DNA of 46,470 bases from Pseudomonas alkylphenolica (GTDB lineage Bacteria > Pseudomonadota > Gammaproteobacteria > Pseudomonadales > Pseudomonadaceae): positions 1 through 46,470 of the forward strand of contig NZ_JADUCM010000039.1 in the NCBI RefSeq assembly GCF_016009175.1, in the 5' to 3' direction. The position numbers and the translations under genes were made by a program. Below are positions 16,531 to 24,132 of this stretch, piece after piece. Below the pieces are notes generated by a model. It was given only the letters and a program-made list of their open reading frames with translations, was not told the DNA's origin and made no database searches. Every line of letters starts with the position of its first letter. The first letter of the stretch is position 1.

Positions 16531-17484
16531 GACCAACAGCGAAGGCAACTCGAGAGGCGCGCCACTCTACTCCATTTTTCCGACAATGGCCCGACCGTCG
16601 GCGATACTTTTTACAAAATATTTCCATGTTTTTTCTTTGCCTTCTGGCGAGGAAATATCCCTTGCCAGAAGGATGCATGAAGATTGTCCGACACATCGGA
16701 AAAAGCTGGCACGCCCGTCCTAGAGCAAGCGCTTGGGACAATCCACAGAAGCTGTGGATAACTCGGTGGACAACCCCCTTCAAGACCCCGCAAACCCCCA
16801 TGAAATGGGGCTTTGGCTCAAACTGACGATTTTTTCACCAGATAAAATAAGTGTTTTTTTTCATTGACTTAAGTTCTCGCTCAAGTCATTGGCAGCCTCA
16901 CCCGTTACTGTTGCAGCGTTGTAACAGCCCCTGCTCCAAGTGTGTACAACCGCCCCAAAGCAAGGCAGATCGCTGCACGAAATTGGACCGTACCCTGCGT
17001 GATCCCCACCGGCGGGGCCTTCACAGAAGGGAAAAAACACGAGATACTGGTCGGCTCCTCTGATGAAAAGCCATCAATCCTTGCCAAGACTCGGCCGTTG
17101 CTGTAGTCTTGCCACCGTTAGTACCAAGCTGAAAGTCAATTCTGGCCAAAGCAGTCCTTACAGTGCCCTGCTCCACCTTGGATCAGCGCCTGTTGAAACC
17201 AGGACCGGCCCACTCGATGGTTCCCAGGTAATCACTTCTTACTCTGACCGAACCAACCTGCAGATTGATCAGGATCTTCACCCCGTGGCATAGAACCTCG
17301 ACCCGGTGTGTTGCCTGCCCTCTGACGTACCTACCAGTCAGCCCAGCGCCACATGATAAATGCGCTCAAAACTGGCTGCCCTGTTCCAGGCAGGTTCTTC
17401 GCCCAGACTAAATCACGGCGTCACTGGAACGTTTTAAGTGTGCACGGATCGAAACCGTGTCTATTGCAGGAACATCTAATAACT
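16531..17484. other. Long non-coding stretch of ~950 bp
   Basis: No gene with a credible start was found. The stretch is less GC-rich than its neighbours. It contains the DnaA-box cluster at 16739-16773, a small inverted repeat around 16863-16889 (TGACTT...AAGTCA), and a GC hairpin near 17010-17022 (CCCC-ACCGGC-GGGG). A 49-codon frame at 16677-16826 has AAGGA only three bases before its ATG and crosses the DnaA boxes. A 76-codon frame at 17063-17293 has no ribosome site. An unannotated RNA or a long 5' leader for the 17485 gene is possible. Confidence 0.5.
16739..16773. promoter_or_regulatory. Cluster of three DnaA-box-like 9-mers
   Basis: TGTGGATAA at 16753-16761 is a perfect DnaA box (TTATCCACA on the other strand). 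CAATCCACA at 16739-16747 is an inverted near-match, making the palindrome ATCCACAG-AAG-CTGTGGAT. GGTGGACAA at 16765-16773 is a weaker direct copy 12 bp from the second. Binding by DnaA is inferred from the motifs only. Confidence 0.5.
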
Positions 17485-17709
17485 ATGACTCACTCTATCC
17501 ATACTCAGGCTGCGATTAGCACCCTTTCCCAGGCATTTGCCCCACTGAACTGTCTGATCCTGGCGTCGCGCAATGGCGGCTTCAGTTTCACTCTGGTCAA
17601 CGAGCACGGCATTGCCCGTCACAGCGAGCGTCTGTACCCCGAGCAGTACAGCCAGGCCGAGCCGCTTCAAGCGGTGATCGAGCGCACCCGTCAGGCCTTG
17701 GTGGCCTGA
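17485..17709 (+). CDS. Small hypothetical protein, 74 aa
   Basis: Not recognised. The 74-residue product is soluble, with an alternating hydrophobic stretch in the middle (LNCLILASRNGGFSFTLVNE) that suggests beta strands, and a helical C-terminus. The frame has Pseudomonas-like codon use and is followed within 25 bases by a good intrinsic terminator, which supports a real gene. The ATG at 17485 was chosen because the upstream 44 codons look non-coding. Its ribosome site (AGGAA, ~14 bases away) is weak, so the start is uncertain. Confidence 0.65.
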   Translation: MTHSIHTQAAISTLSQAFAPLNCLILASRNGGFSFTLVNEHGIARHSERLYPEQYSQAEPLQAVIERTRQALVA

Positions 17710-17732
17710 CCCGCACTTTGCTGCAAACGCTC

Positions 17733-17760
17733 AAGCCCCGCCCTCTCGCGGGGCTTTTTT
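17733..17760 (+). terminator. Intrinsic terminator after the 74-aa gene
   Basis: AGCCCCG-CCCTCTCG-CGGGGCT stem followed by six T residues on the plus strand. It also lies just beyond the end of the convergent 111-aa gene. Confidence 0.85.
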
Positions 17761-17771
17761 ATGCCTGGCCG

Positions 17772-18107
17772 TCAGCTTAACTGGGCAATCAACACCGCAT
17801 TGCTGTAGATCAGGCTACCGTCACTGGCGCGGTGTCCGACCAGATGGAACTGACCCCGCCCCTCGTGCAGGTAAACCCGCAACTGGCAGTCAGACAACGG
17901 GCCATAGCCCTCCGGCAGAATCAGGTTCAACGAGGCCATATCAACATCCAGATAGGTCTCCTTCTCCTGGCTCTGCTGCAGGCGCTTTTCTGCTTCCTCC
18001 AGGCGCGTATGCACGGCACCCTCGATGTCAAAGTGAATGTCTTCTATCGGGGTGGATTTTTGCTCGCCGTTGCCTTTGCACCAGCCTTCGATCGTCAGGG
18101 TACTCAT
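17772..18107 (-). CDS. Hypothetical protein, 111 aa
   Basis: Not recognised. It is an acidic soluble protein without signal peptide or membrane segment. A short amphipathic helix at ~35-52 (RLEEAEKRLQQSQEKE) sits between two regions likely rich in beta strand (YLDVDMASLNLILPEGYG; QLRVYLHEGRGQFHLVGH). The ATG at 18107 has GAGG eight bases upstream; a TTG six bases earlier would be too close to that site. It converges with the 74-aa gene across a terminator. Confidence 0.7.
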   Translation of the reverse strand: MSTLTIEGWCKGNGEQKSTPIEDIHFDIEGAVHTRLEEAEKRLQQSQEKETYLDVDMASLNLILPEGYGPLSDCQLRVYLHEGRGQFHLVGHRASDGSLIYSNAVLIAQLS

Positions 18108-18343
18108 GGCCAAACCTCATGATGTAGACCGTTTTTGATCACTACTGAAGGTGTTGACCGCGACGCAGGTTCAATCGTTCCTGAGGCAACGGAGAGGCCC
18201 GTAATGGCCGGCTTTGACAGGCAGAAACCTCTACCAGCCACGGCCAACCTTAAGCACTGCACGGCATATGATTTATAACTAAAAGCCGTAAATGTTTTAA
18301 AAACAGTCCTTTACAGCGCGAATATGACACTACACTTCAACTC

Positions 18344-18409
18344 AAGCGGCCGTAGCCGCTTCCGGCGGACCTGCCGACTCTCCAGCTGCCAAGCTCCAGT
18401 GTCCGCCGG
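18344..18409 (+). promoter_or_regulatory. Structured 5' leader before the 160-aa gene
   Basis: Two perfect hairpins lie head to tail. AAGCGGC-CGTA-GCCGCTT (18344-18361) is followed without a gap by CCGGCGGAC...GTCCGCCGG (18362-18409, 30-base loop). The end is 24 bases before the start codon at 18433 and there is no T-run. The rest of the 325-bp gap (18108-18343) is AT-rich near 18260-18330 and probably holds the promoters of both flanking genes. A regulatory role is inferred from the folding alone. Confidence 0.5.
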
Positions 18410-18432
18410 CCAAATTCAAGTTCGAGGGCATT

Positions 18433-18915
18433 ATGGGTATCGCCGCGAGCGAGTTGAGCCAGTTTGTCATTCGCCCAACCCTGATCTACCTGAACCGCCA
18501 CTGCGCCAGCGCCGAAGCATTGTTGCTGGGTGTTGCCGCCAGCCAGTCGGCACTCGGCTCGGCCCTCCACGATCGCCGCGGCCATGGTCTCTACCGTATC
18601 GGCGAACTGCGTCACCAAAGTGTCTGGGATAAATTCCTCGCCCGCGACCCGGAACTGGCCAGCCTGGTACGCGGCCTGGCCAGCCAGCATGCGTTCCTCA
18701 GCGGCCCGCACCTGGAGCTTACGGTCAACCTGCGCTACGCCACGGCCATCGCCTGGATGCTGATTGAAGAGCAAGCTCCCGAACTCCCCGCTGCCGACGA
18801 TCTTTTGGGCCTGGCGCGCATCTGGCGCCAGACCTTTCAGCCCCAGGGGCGCCTGCGCGACTTCACTTGCGCCTGGCAAACCTGCATCGCCCCTGTGACT
18901 CTTCAGGCCTGCTGA
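18433..18915 (+). CDS. Hypothetical protein, 160 aa
   Basis: Not recognised with certainty. The product is soluble and mostly helical. It begins IAASELSQFVIRPTLIYL and contains a stretch (HRRGHGLYRIGELRHQSVWDKFLA region, ~47-70) suggesting a peptidoglycan-hydrolase- or phage-like fold, but no catalytic motif can be assigned. The ATG at 18433 follows GAGGG at eight bases. It is preceded by a structured leader and followed by fadL, 146 bp downstream with its own leader. Confidence 0.65.
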   Translation: MGIAASELSQFVIRPTLIYLNRHCASAEALLLGVAASQSALGSALHDRRGHGLYRIGELRHQSVWDKFLARDPELASLVRGLASQHAFLSGPHLELTVNLRYATAIAWMLIEEQAPELPAADDLLGLARIWRQTFQPQGRLRDFTCAWQTCIAPVTLQAC

Positions 18916-19010
18916 GAGTCACTGCATTCCATATTCGGAAAATCCCCACAAATCTGGTCGGATTGTCCTACAAAACCGCTCTATCTCCTGCGATACAGCC
19001 TATAGCGCTG

Positions 19011-19039
19011 CGGGCGAAATGTTGGTAGTTTTCGCCCCG
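19011..19039 (+). promoter_or_regulatory. Hairpin in the fadL leader
   Basis: GGGCGAAA and TTTCGCCC can pair as an 8-bp stem around a ~10-base loop. It ends ten bases before the AAGGAG ribosome site of the porin gene. There is no T-run directly after it. It could stabilise the mRNA or be an operator; the role is unknown. Confidence 0.4.
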
Positions 19040-19061
19040 GAGATCCCAAGGAGTTCTAATA

Positions 19062-20324
19062 ATGAAAAAAGTAATGCTCAAAACCTCTCTTAGCCTCGCC
19101 GTCACTCTCGCCTCGACCCAACTGTTCGCCAGCGGCTTTGCCCTCAACGAACAAAGCGTCAGTGGCATGGGCACAGGTTTCGCGGGTCGTTCCTCATCTG
19201 CCGATGATGCCAGCACCGTATTCGGCAACCCTGCCGGTATGTCGCGCCTGAAACGTGAACAAATCACTGTCGGCGCCGCAGCCGTAATCGCCAAGTCCGA
19301 CATCTCCGGTACCGGCCGCCCTGGTGGCGGCACCTCAGACGGTGACATGGTGCCGTTCGTTGGCGTACCGATGGGCTATTACGTCAAGCCGCTGGACGAC
19401 AACTGGAGCGTCGGCTTTGGTGTGTACGCGCCGTTCGGCCTGGTCACCGATTACGAAAGCACCGCTGCCAGCCGCTACTATGGCAAGAAAAGCCACGTAG
19501 AAGTTGTCACCTTCCAGCCTACTGTCAGCTACGCCTTCAACGACAAGGTGTCGATCGGCTTCGGTCCGACCTTCAACAAGATCAAGGGCGAACTGAGCTC
19601 CAACATCCTCAATCCTCGCACCCCCGGCAGAAACGACGGCGAAGTGAAGATCAAGGGTGACGATACCGCCGTTGGCTACAACATCGGCGTGCTGGTTCAG
19701 GCCACCGACAAAACCCGCCTGGGCCTGACCTACCATTCGATGGTCGACTACAAGCTCGAAGGCAACACCAAGATCAACTCGGCCCTGATCGGCCCGTTCA
19801 GCGGCAGCAAGTTCGACGCTGAACTGAAGATCAAGACTCCGGAGTCGGTGGACTTCTCGGTCACTCACGAACTGGATGACCAGTGGACCCTCTACGCAGG
19901 TAGCACCTGGACCCGCTGGAGCCGCCTGGAAGCCATCACCGTCGAGAACGAAGTACCTGCCCCGCTGGCTGGCCAGTTCGGCACCATCAGCGAAGAGCAG
20001 AACTGGCACGACACCTGGGCTCACGCCATCGGTGCTTCGTACAAGCTGAACAAAGAGTGGGTACTGCGCACCGGTTTCACCGTCGACCAGTCGCCGACCA
20101 ACAACCATGACCGTTCCCCACGCATCCCGACTGGCGATCGCAAGGTGATCAGCTTCGGTGCCGGCTACAGCCCAACCGACGACATGACTATCGATCTGGC
20201 TTACTCCTACCTGTGGGAAGAAGACACCAAGATCAACCTGTCGAGCCCGAGCAAAGGCACCTACAACGCCAAGTATGAGAACAGCGCTCACGGCATCGGT
20301 GCATCGCTCACCTACCGTTTCTGA
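19062..20324 (+). CDS. FadL/TodX-family outer-membrane porin
   Basis: 420 aa. A signal peptide of ~23 residues ends LFA-SGF. The mature start (SGFALNEQSVSGMGTGFAG) and the NPAGM motif near residue 65 are FadL signatures: the N-terminal plug of a 14-strand barrel that takes up long-chain fatty acids or other hydrophobic compounds. The C-terminus SLTYRF ends in phenylalanine, as required for barrel insertion. The start follows AAGGAG. A strong terminator lies 18 bases after the stop. The exact substrate cannot be inferred, since Pseudomonas encodes several FadL paralogues. Confidence 0.92.
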   Translation: MKKVMLKTSLSLAVTLASTQLFASGFALNEQSVSGMGTGFAGRSSSADDASTVFGNPAGMSRLKREQITVGAAAVIAKSDISGTGRPGGGTSDGDMVPFVGVPMGYYVKPLDDNWSVGFGVYAPFGLVTDYESTAASRYYGKKSHVEVVTFQPTVSYAFNDKVSIGFGPTFNKIKGELSSNILNPRTPGRNDGEVKIKGDDTAVGYNIGVLVQATDKTRLGLTYHSMVDYKLEGNTKINSALIGPFSGSKFDAELKIKTPESVDFSVTHELDDQWTLYAGSTWTRWSRLEAITVENEVPAPLAGQFGTISEEQNWHDTWAHAIGASYKLNKEWVLRTGFTVDQSPTNNHDRSPRIPTGDRKVISFGAGYSPTDDMTIDLAYSYLWEEDTKINLSSPSKGTYNAKYENSAHGIGASLTYRF

Positions 20325-20341
20325 TACAACGCTGGCAACAC

Positions 20342-20370
20342 AAAAAACCGCCGGATCCGGCGGTTTTTTT
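20342..20370. terminator. Bidirectional terminator between fadL-like gene and lysR
   Basis: AAAAACCGCCGGATCCGGCGGTTTTT is a perfect palindrome with T-runs on both strands. It serves the porin gene and overlaps the stop codon of the convergent LysR gene. Confidence 0.92.
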
Positions 20371-21301
20371 ATGCCTGCCCAAAGGGCCAGGCCTGCTCCA
20401 GATTGTCTTGCAGGTAATCCATGAACACCCGGACCTTGGGGGTCATGGCAAAGCGATCTGCCACACACAGGTAGATATCCATGGGTTCGGTCTGGGCATA
20501 CGCCTTGCTCGGTTGGGAGTACTCGAACAGCGCCACCAGTTGCCCGCGCTCGATGTACGGCCGGGCCACGAAGTCGGCCAGGCGGGCGATACCGCCATGG
20601 TTGACGGCCATCTGTGCCAGCACATCGATGTCGTCACTGATCAGCACATCCGCAAATTCGACATCGAAACGCAGGCCCTCGCGCACAAAGCCCCAGCGCA
20701 GAAAACGCCCATCCACCGGGTAGCGAAACACCAGGCAGCGGTGCGCCTTGAGCTGCTCCGGCGCCTCTGGCCGACCGGCCTGGGCCAGGTAGGCCGGTGA
20801 GGCGCAGCAAACAAATGGCACCTGGGCGATACGTCGGGCCAACAGGCCATCTTCAAGCTGAGGCTTGATGCGGATGCTGACATCCACGCCTTCCTGCGCA
20901 TGATTGACGCGACGATCACTCGTAATCAGTTCAATTGAAAGCTGTGGATAGCAAGCGCTGAACGCAGGTATGAGTGGCCCCAGCACATGCCGGGCAAAGG
21001 CCGAGGACGAGGCGATGCACAGGCGGCCCTTGGGTTCACTGTCGGGCGCAAGAATGGCTTGGTGCGCTTGCTCAAGGTCACGCTCAATGTGCTTGACCTT
21101 CTCGTAGTAGAGCGCGCCGCCAGGGGTCAGCACCATGCTGCGTGTGGTTCGCGAGAGCAAACGTACATCCAGGTGGCCTTCCAGTCGGGCGATATTCTGA
21201 CTGACCGCCGCTGCACTCAAGCCCAGGGCGCGGGCACCACCGGCAATGCTGCCGGCCTCTACCACCTTGATGAAGCTTTTGATCGAGCCCAGCAAATTCA
21301 T
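20369..21301 (-). CDS. LysR-family transcriptional regulator
   Basis: 310 aa, normal LTTR length. The N-terminal winged helix-turn-helix (~1-60) has the recognition-helix pattern LGLSAAAVSQNIARLEGHL and the RTTRSMVLTPGG hinge; an effector-binding domain follows. The ATG at 21301 places the HTH at the usual position; upstream in-frame starts add 35 atypical residues. The ribosome site is weak. It is divergent from the DUF2798 gene across 116 bp, the usual arrangement for an LTTR and its target. No inducer can be inferred. Confidence 0.9.
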   Translation of the reverse strand: MNLLGSIKSFIKVVEAGSIAGGARALGLSAAAVSQNIARLEGHLDVRLLSRTTRSMVLTPGGALYYEKVKHIERDLEQAHQAILAPDSEPKGRLCIASSSAFARHVLGPLIPAFSACYPQLSIELITSDRRVNHAQEGVDVSIRIKPQLEDGLLARRIAQVPFVCCASPAYLAQAGRPEAPEQLKAHRCLVFRYPVDGRFLRWGFVREGLRFDVEFADVLISDDIDVLAQMAVNHGGIARLADFVARPYIERGQLVALFEYSQPSKAYAQTEPMDIYLCVADRFAMTPKVRVFMDYLQDNLEQAWPFGQA

Positions 21302-21417
21302 GCGGATAAACCCGGTATTCGTAAGTTTTTCTTTATAAAGACCTAACGTGTCCGCGTCTACCTGCCTCGTCATTGTGCTTGCTAGGCTGCGCACTCCCCT
21401 CGACACAAGGAGTCAGC

Positions 21418-21681
21418 ATGACACCCAACACCGCCACCCGTAACCGCCGCAAACTCGGCGCGCGCGCTACCCCTTACGTGTTCGCGTTCTACATGTCGGC
21501 GATCATGGCCTTGCTGATGTGCTTCGTGATCACGGCAGCCGCCACCGGCATCGACGACCAGTACCTGAGCAAGGTGCTCAAGGCCTATCAACTGGCCATG
21601 CCGGTGGCATTCGCGTGTGTGCTGGTGGTGCGTCCGATTGTGCTCAAGCTGGTGGCCTGGACCGTACATCCCAGCCAGTGA
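21418..21681 (+). CDS. DUF2798 family small membrane protein
   Basis: 87 aa. A basic N-terminus is followed by two membrane helices (~20-43 and ~57-80), the DUF2798 pattern; function unknown. AAGGAG lies seven bases before the ATG at 21418. It is probably controlled by the divergent LysR regulator. The stop is ten bases from the end of the convergent glutathione peroxidase gene, with a small AGCCC-CTCA-GGGCT hairpin between. Confidence 0.8.
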   Translation: MTPNTATRNRRKLGARATPYVFAFYMSAIMALLMCFVITAAATGIDDQYLSKVLKAYQLAMPVAFACVLVVRPIVLKLVAWTVHPSQ

Positions 21682-21690
21682 ACAAGCCCC

Positions 21691-22248
21691 TCAGGGCTGC
21701 GACGCGATGGCCTTTTCGATAGCGGCGGTGAACTCAGGGTCATCCGGCTTGGTCAGGCTGGAGAAACTGGCGACCACATTGCCCTGGCGATCGACCACGT
21801 ACTTGTAGAAGTTCCACTTGGGCGCGCTGCTCTTGGCCGCCAGCTCCTTGAACAGCGGGATTGCATCGCTGCCACGCACCGGTTGCGCCTTGGTCATGGT
21901 GAAGGTTACGCCATAGTTGGCATAGCAAACCTTGGCGGTCTTTTCGGCGTCGGTGTCTTCCTGCTTGAAGTCGTTGGACGGCACGCCGAGCATCTCCAGG
22001 CCCTGGCCGTGGTAGGCCTTGTAAACCCCCTCCAGCCCTTCGAATTGCGGGGCGAAGCCGCAGTAACTGGCGGTGTTGACCACCACCAGCGGCTTGCCGG
22101 CAAAGCGCTCGCACAGGTCGATCTGCTCTTTGCCGCGCAACTCTGGCAGGCTGCCCTCAAGCACCGCCGGGCATTTGCTGTCGGCGGCCTGCGCAGAAAC
22201 CGCTGCCATCAACGTGAACAGGGGTACCACTATCCAGCGTGCACGCAT
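21691..22248 (-). CDS. Periplasmic glutathione peroxidase family protein
   Basis: 185 aa with a signal peptide (cleavage after AQA, ~residue 21). The thioredoxin-fold GPx domain has the peroxidatic cysteine C63 in NTASYCGF, preceded by VVVN, and a conserved W-N pair near the C-terminus (PKWNFYKYVVD). Family members reduce hydroperoxides, in bacteria usually with thioredoxin-like donors. Export to the periplasm is less common than for cytoplasmic BtuE. GGGAGAG lies upstream of the ATG at 22248. It follows the MFS and micro-ORF genes on the same strand. Confidence 0.9.
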   Translation of the reverse strand: MRARWIVVPLFTLMAAVSAQAADSKCPAVLEGSLPELRGKEQIDLCERFAGKPLVVVNTASYCGFAPQFEGLEGVYKAYHGQGLEMLGVPSNDFKQEDTDAEKTAKVCYANYGVTFTMTKAQPVRGSDAIPLFKELAAKSSAPKWNFYKYVVDRQGNVVASFSSLTKPDDPEFTAAIEKAIASQP

Positions 22249-22290
22249 TTTTTCTCTCCCTTGAACCGGCTTGTAGCGACCAGATTACTC

Positions 22291-22413
22291 CTAGCACACG
22301 CCCATGCCCAACTGCATCAACGCCAGACCACCCTCATGCCACCCCCACCACACCAGCCCCAGCAGCAGAAGTGCCGCGAGGGCCAGTCCGGTACGCAGCG
22401 CCAGGCGGTTCAT
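22291..22413 (-). CDS. 40-aa single-helix membrane micro-protein
   Basis: Too short for most annotation cut-offs. The ATG at 22413 overlaps the stop of the MFS gene as ATGA, so translation is probably coupled. The product begins MNRLALRTGLALAALLLLGL, has a basic N-terminus and one hydrophobic helix of ~18 residues, then WWGWHEGG and a short tail ending GMGVC. It is not recognised as a known family. A role as an MFS-associated small subunit is speculative. The downstream gene is the peroxidase, 42 bp away. Confidence 0.6.
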   Translation of the reverse strand: MNRLALRTGLALAALLLLGLVWWGWHEGGLALMQLGMGVC

Positions 22414-23612
22414 GCTGCTTGCGCCTGCAGCCGCGCCACAGGGCGTTCACGCACAGGCCAGTTGAGTGCGGCGGCCAGCAGGCTGAGCAGAATCGAGATC
22501 TGCCAGACCAGGTCGTAGTTGCCGGTCTGGTCGTACACCACGCCGCCCAGCCAGCCGCCGAGGAATGCGCCCAACTGGTGGAACAGGAACACGATGCCAC
22601 CAAGCATCGACAGGTTGCGCACCCCGAACAGGGTGGCCACCGTGCCGTTGGTCAGCGGTACTGTCGACAGCCACAGCAAGCCCATGGCGATACCGAACAG
22701 GTAAGCGCTGACCTGGGTGACCGGCGCCCAGAGAAACAGCACGATCACCACGGCGCGCAGCAGATAGAGCGCGGTGAGCAAACGCGGTTTGGACATCCGC
22801 CCGCCGAGCCAGCCGGCGGTATAGGTACCGACGATGTTGAACAGCCCCACCAGCGCCAGCACGGTAGTACCAATGGTGGCCGGGAGGTGCTGGTCGACCA
22901 GGTAGGCTGGCAGGTGCACACCAATGAACACCACCTGGAAACCACAGACGAAAAAGCCCAGGGCCAGCAACCAGAAGCCCGAGTGCGTGCAAGCCTCGCG
23001 CAATGCCTGCCCGAGGCTTTGCTCTGCACCATGGCTTGGCAGCGGCCGATCCTTCAACAAGCCCACCAGCGGTACGATAAACGCCACCAGCAGGCCCAAT
23101 ACCAACAGGGCGGCCGACCAGCCCAGCCAGCCGATCAGCCCCAGCGTACCCGGCAACATGGCGAACTGGCCGAATGAGCCCGCGGCACTGGCGATACCCA
23201 TGGCCATGCTGCGTTTCTCGGCCGGTACGGCGCGGCCGACCACACCGAGAATCACCGAGAACGAGGTGCCGGAAAGACCGATGCCTATCAGCAGGCCTGC
23301 ACTGAGCGACAGGGTCAGAGCCGAATCGGACATTCCCATCAACATCAGGCCGGCGGCGTAGAGAATGCCGCCGACGATCACCACCTTGGCCGCGCCCAGG
23401 CGGTCGGCCAGAGCCCCGGCGAAAGGTTGCGCCAGACCCCAGATAAGATTTTGCAAGGCAATGGCGAAGGCAAAGACTTCACGCCCCCAGCCGAAATCGG
23501 CACTCATCGGCGCCAGGAACAGACCAAAGCCATGCCGCACCCCCAAGGAGAGAGCGAGGATCAATGCCGCCCCCAATAGTATCCAACCGCTGGTTCGCCA
23601 TACCGATGTCAT
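22410..23612 (-). CDS. MFS transporter under MarR control
   Basis: 400-aa, 12-helix major facilitator protein resembling the CynX/oxalate-formate antiporter-like group (GVRHGFGLFLAPMSADFGW in the first loop; GALADRLGAAKV in the inter-helix 2-3 motif). The ATG at 23612 was chosen because GGAG lies nine bases upstream; a GTG 15 bases earlier overlaps that site. The marR gene is directly upstream on the same strand. The perfect palindrome CGGGTATATACCCG between them is the likely MarR operator. The substrate is unknown. Confidence 0.88.
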   Translation of the reverse strand: MTSVWRTSGWILLGAALILALSLGVRHGFGLFLAPMSADFGWGREVFAFAIALQNLIWGLAQPFAGALADRLGAAKVVIVGGILYAAGLMLMGMSDSALTLSLSAGLLIGIGLSGTSFSVILGVVGRAVPAEKRSMAMGIASAAGSFGQFAMLPGTLGLIGWLGWSAALLVLGLLVAFIVPLVGLLKDRPLPSHGAEQSLGQALREACTHSGFWLLALGFFVCGFQVVFIGVHLPAYLVDQHLPATIGTTVLALVGLFNIVGTYTAGWLGGRMSKPRLLTALYLLRAVVIVLFLWAPVTQVSAYLFGIAMGLLWLSTVPLTNGTVATLFGVRNLSMLGGIVFLFHQLGAFLGGWLGGVVYDQTGNYDLVWQISILLSLLAAALNWPVRERPVARLQAQAA

Positions 23613-23644
23613 TGTTGTTTTCTCCACAGCACCGCAAGGTTTTA

Positions 23645-23658
23645 CGGGTATATACCCG
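23645..23658. promoter_or_regulatory. Palindromic operator before the MFS gene
   Basis: CGGGTATATACCCG is a perfect 14-bp palindrome, 33 bp upstream of the MFS start. A near-identical copy lies before marR at 24086. Matching palindromes at a MarR gene and its neighbour are the usual sign of that regulator's binding site. Confidence 0.7.
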
Positions 23659-23675
23659 CTTAAGTCGAAAAAATA

Positions 23676-24080
23676 TCAGGCCAATAGCTCAAGCAGACGA
23701 ACCAGTTCATCACGCTGCCCTTCACCCAGGGTTGTCACCAGGCTGGTCTGAGCTTGCTCCCAGGCCGGTTCGGCTTCGCGCAAGCGCGTTTGACCCTGTT
23801 CGGTCAGCAGCACCAGGCGATTGCGCAGGTCGCGGCCTTCGGCCAGCGCCACCAATCCTTCAGCTTCCAACACCCGCAGGTTGCGCCCCAGCGTGCTGCG
23901 ATCCAGGCCCATGGCCTCGGCCAGGGTCGAAATGCTCGGCTGGTCAAGCCGGCGCAAGTGACGCAGTAAGGAAAACTGCGCGACATTGATCCCGAAGCCT
24001 TCGAGGGCTTCGTCGTAGTGCCGGCTGACCCCACGGGCAGCGCGACGCAGGTGGGTGCAAATGCATTCACTGGTCAACAT
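23676..24080 (-). CDS. MarR-family transcriptional regulator
   Basis: 134 aa, typical MarR size. The winged helix spans ~30-95: INVAQFSLLRHL, then STLAEAMGLDRSTLGRNLRVLE as recognition helix, and a basic wing at EGRDLRNRLVLLT. MarR proteins bind palindromes as dimers and release them on ligand or oxidant binding; C7 and C9 near the N-terminus might be redox-active, which is speculative. The ATG at 24080 has no ribosome site and lies seven bases after a -10 hexamer, so the mRNA may be leaderless. It probably regulates itself and the MFS gene downstream. Confidence 0.9.
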   Translation of the reverse strand: MLTSECICTHLRRAARGVSRHYDEALEGFGINVAQFSLLRHLRRLDQPSISTLAEAMGLDRSTLGRNLRVLEAEGLVALAEGRDLRNRLVLLTEQGQTRLREAEPAWEQAQTSLVTTLGEGQRDELVRLLELLA

Positions 24081-24085
24081 GGATA

Positions 24086-24116
24086 CGTGTATATACCCGC
24101 ATATTTCCTGACGCAA
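24086..24116 (-). promoter_or_regulatory. marR promoter with overlapping operator
   Basis: On the minus strand TTGCGT (24111-24116) and TATACA (24088-24093) are 17 bases apart. The operator CGTGTATATACCCG (24086-24099) covers the -10 box and differs from the MFS operator at one base. Bound MarR would block RNA polymerase, giving autorepression. Confidence 0.65.
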
Positions 24117-24132
24117 GCATTTCCTGCATCGG

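Noticed and set aside
16677..16826. 49-codon frame starting MKIVRHIGKSW
   Set aside because: AAGGA is too close to the ATG, the C-terminal half is a translation of the DnaA-box sequence, and composition is not protein-like. Kept only as a note under the gap.
17063..17293. 76-codon plus-strand frame in the long gap
   Set aside because: No ribosome site, no recognisable features and codon use unlike neighbouring genes.
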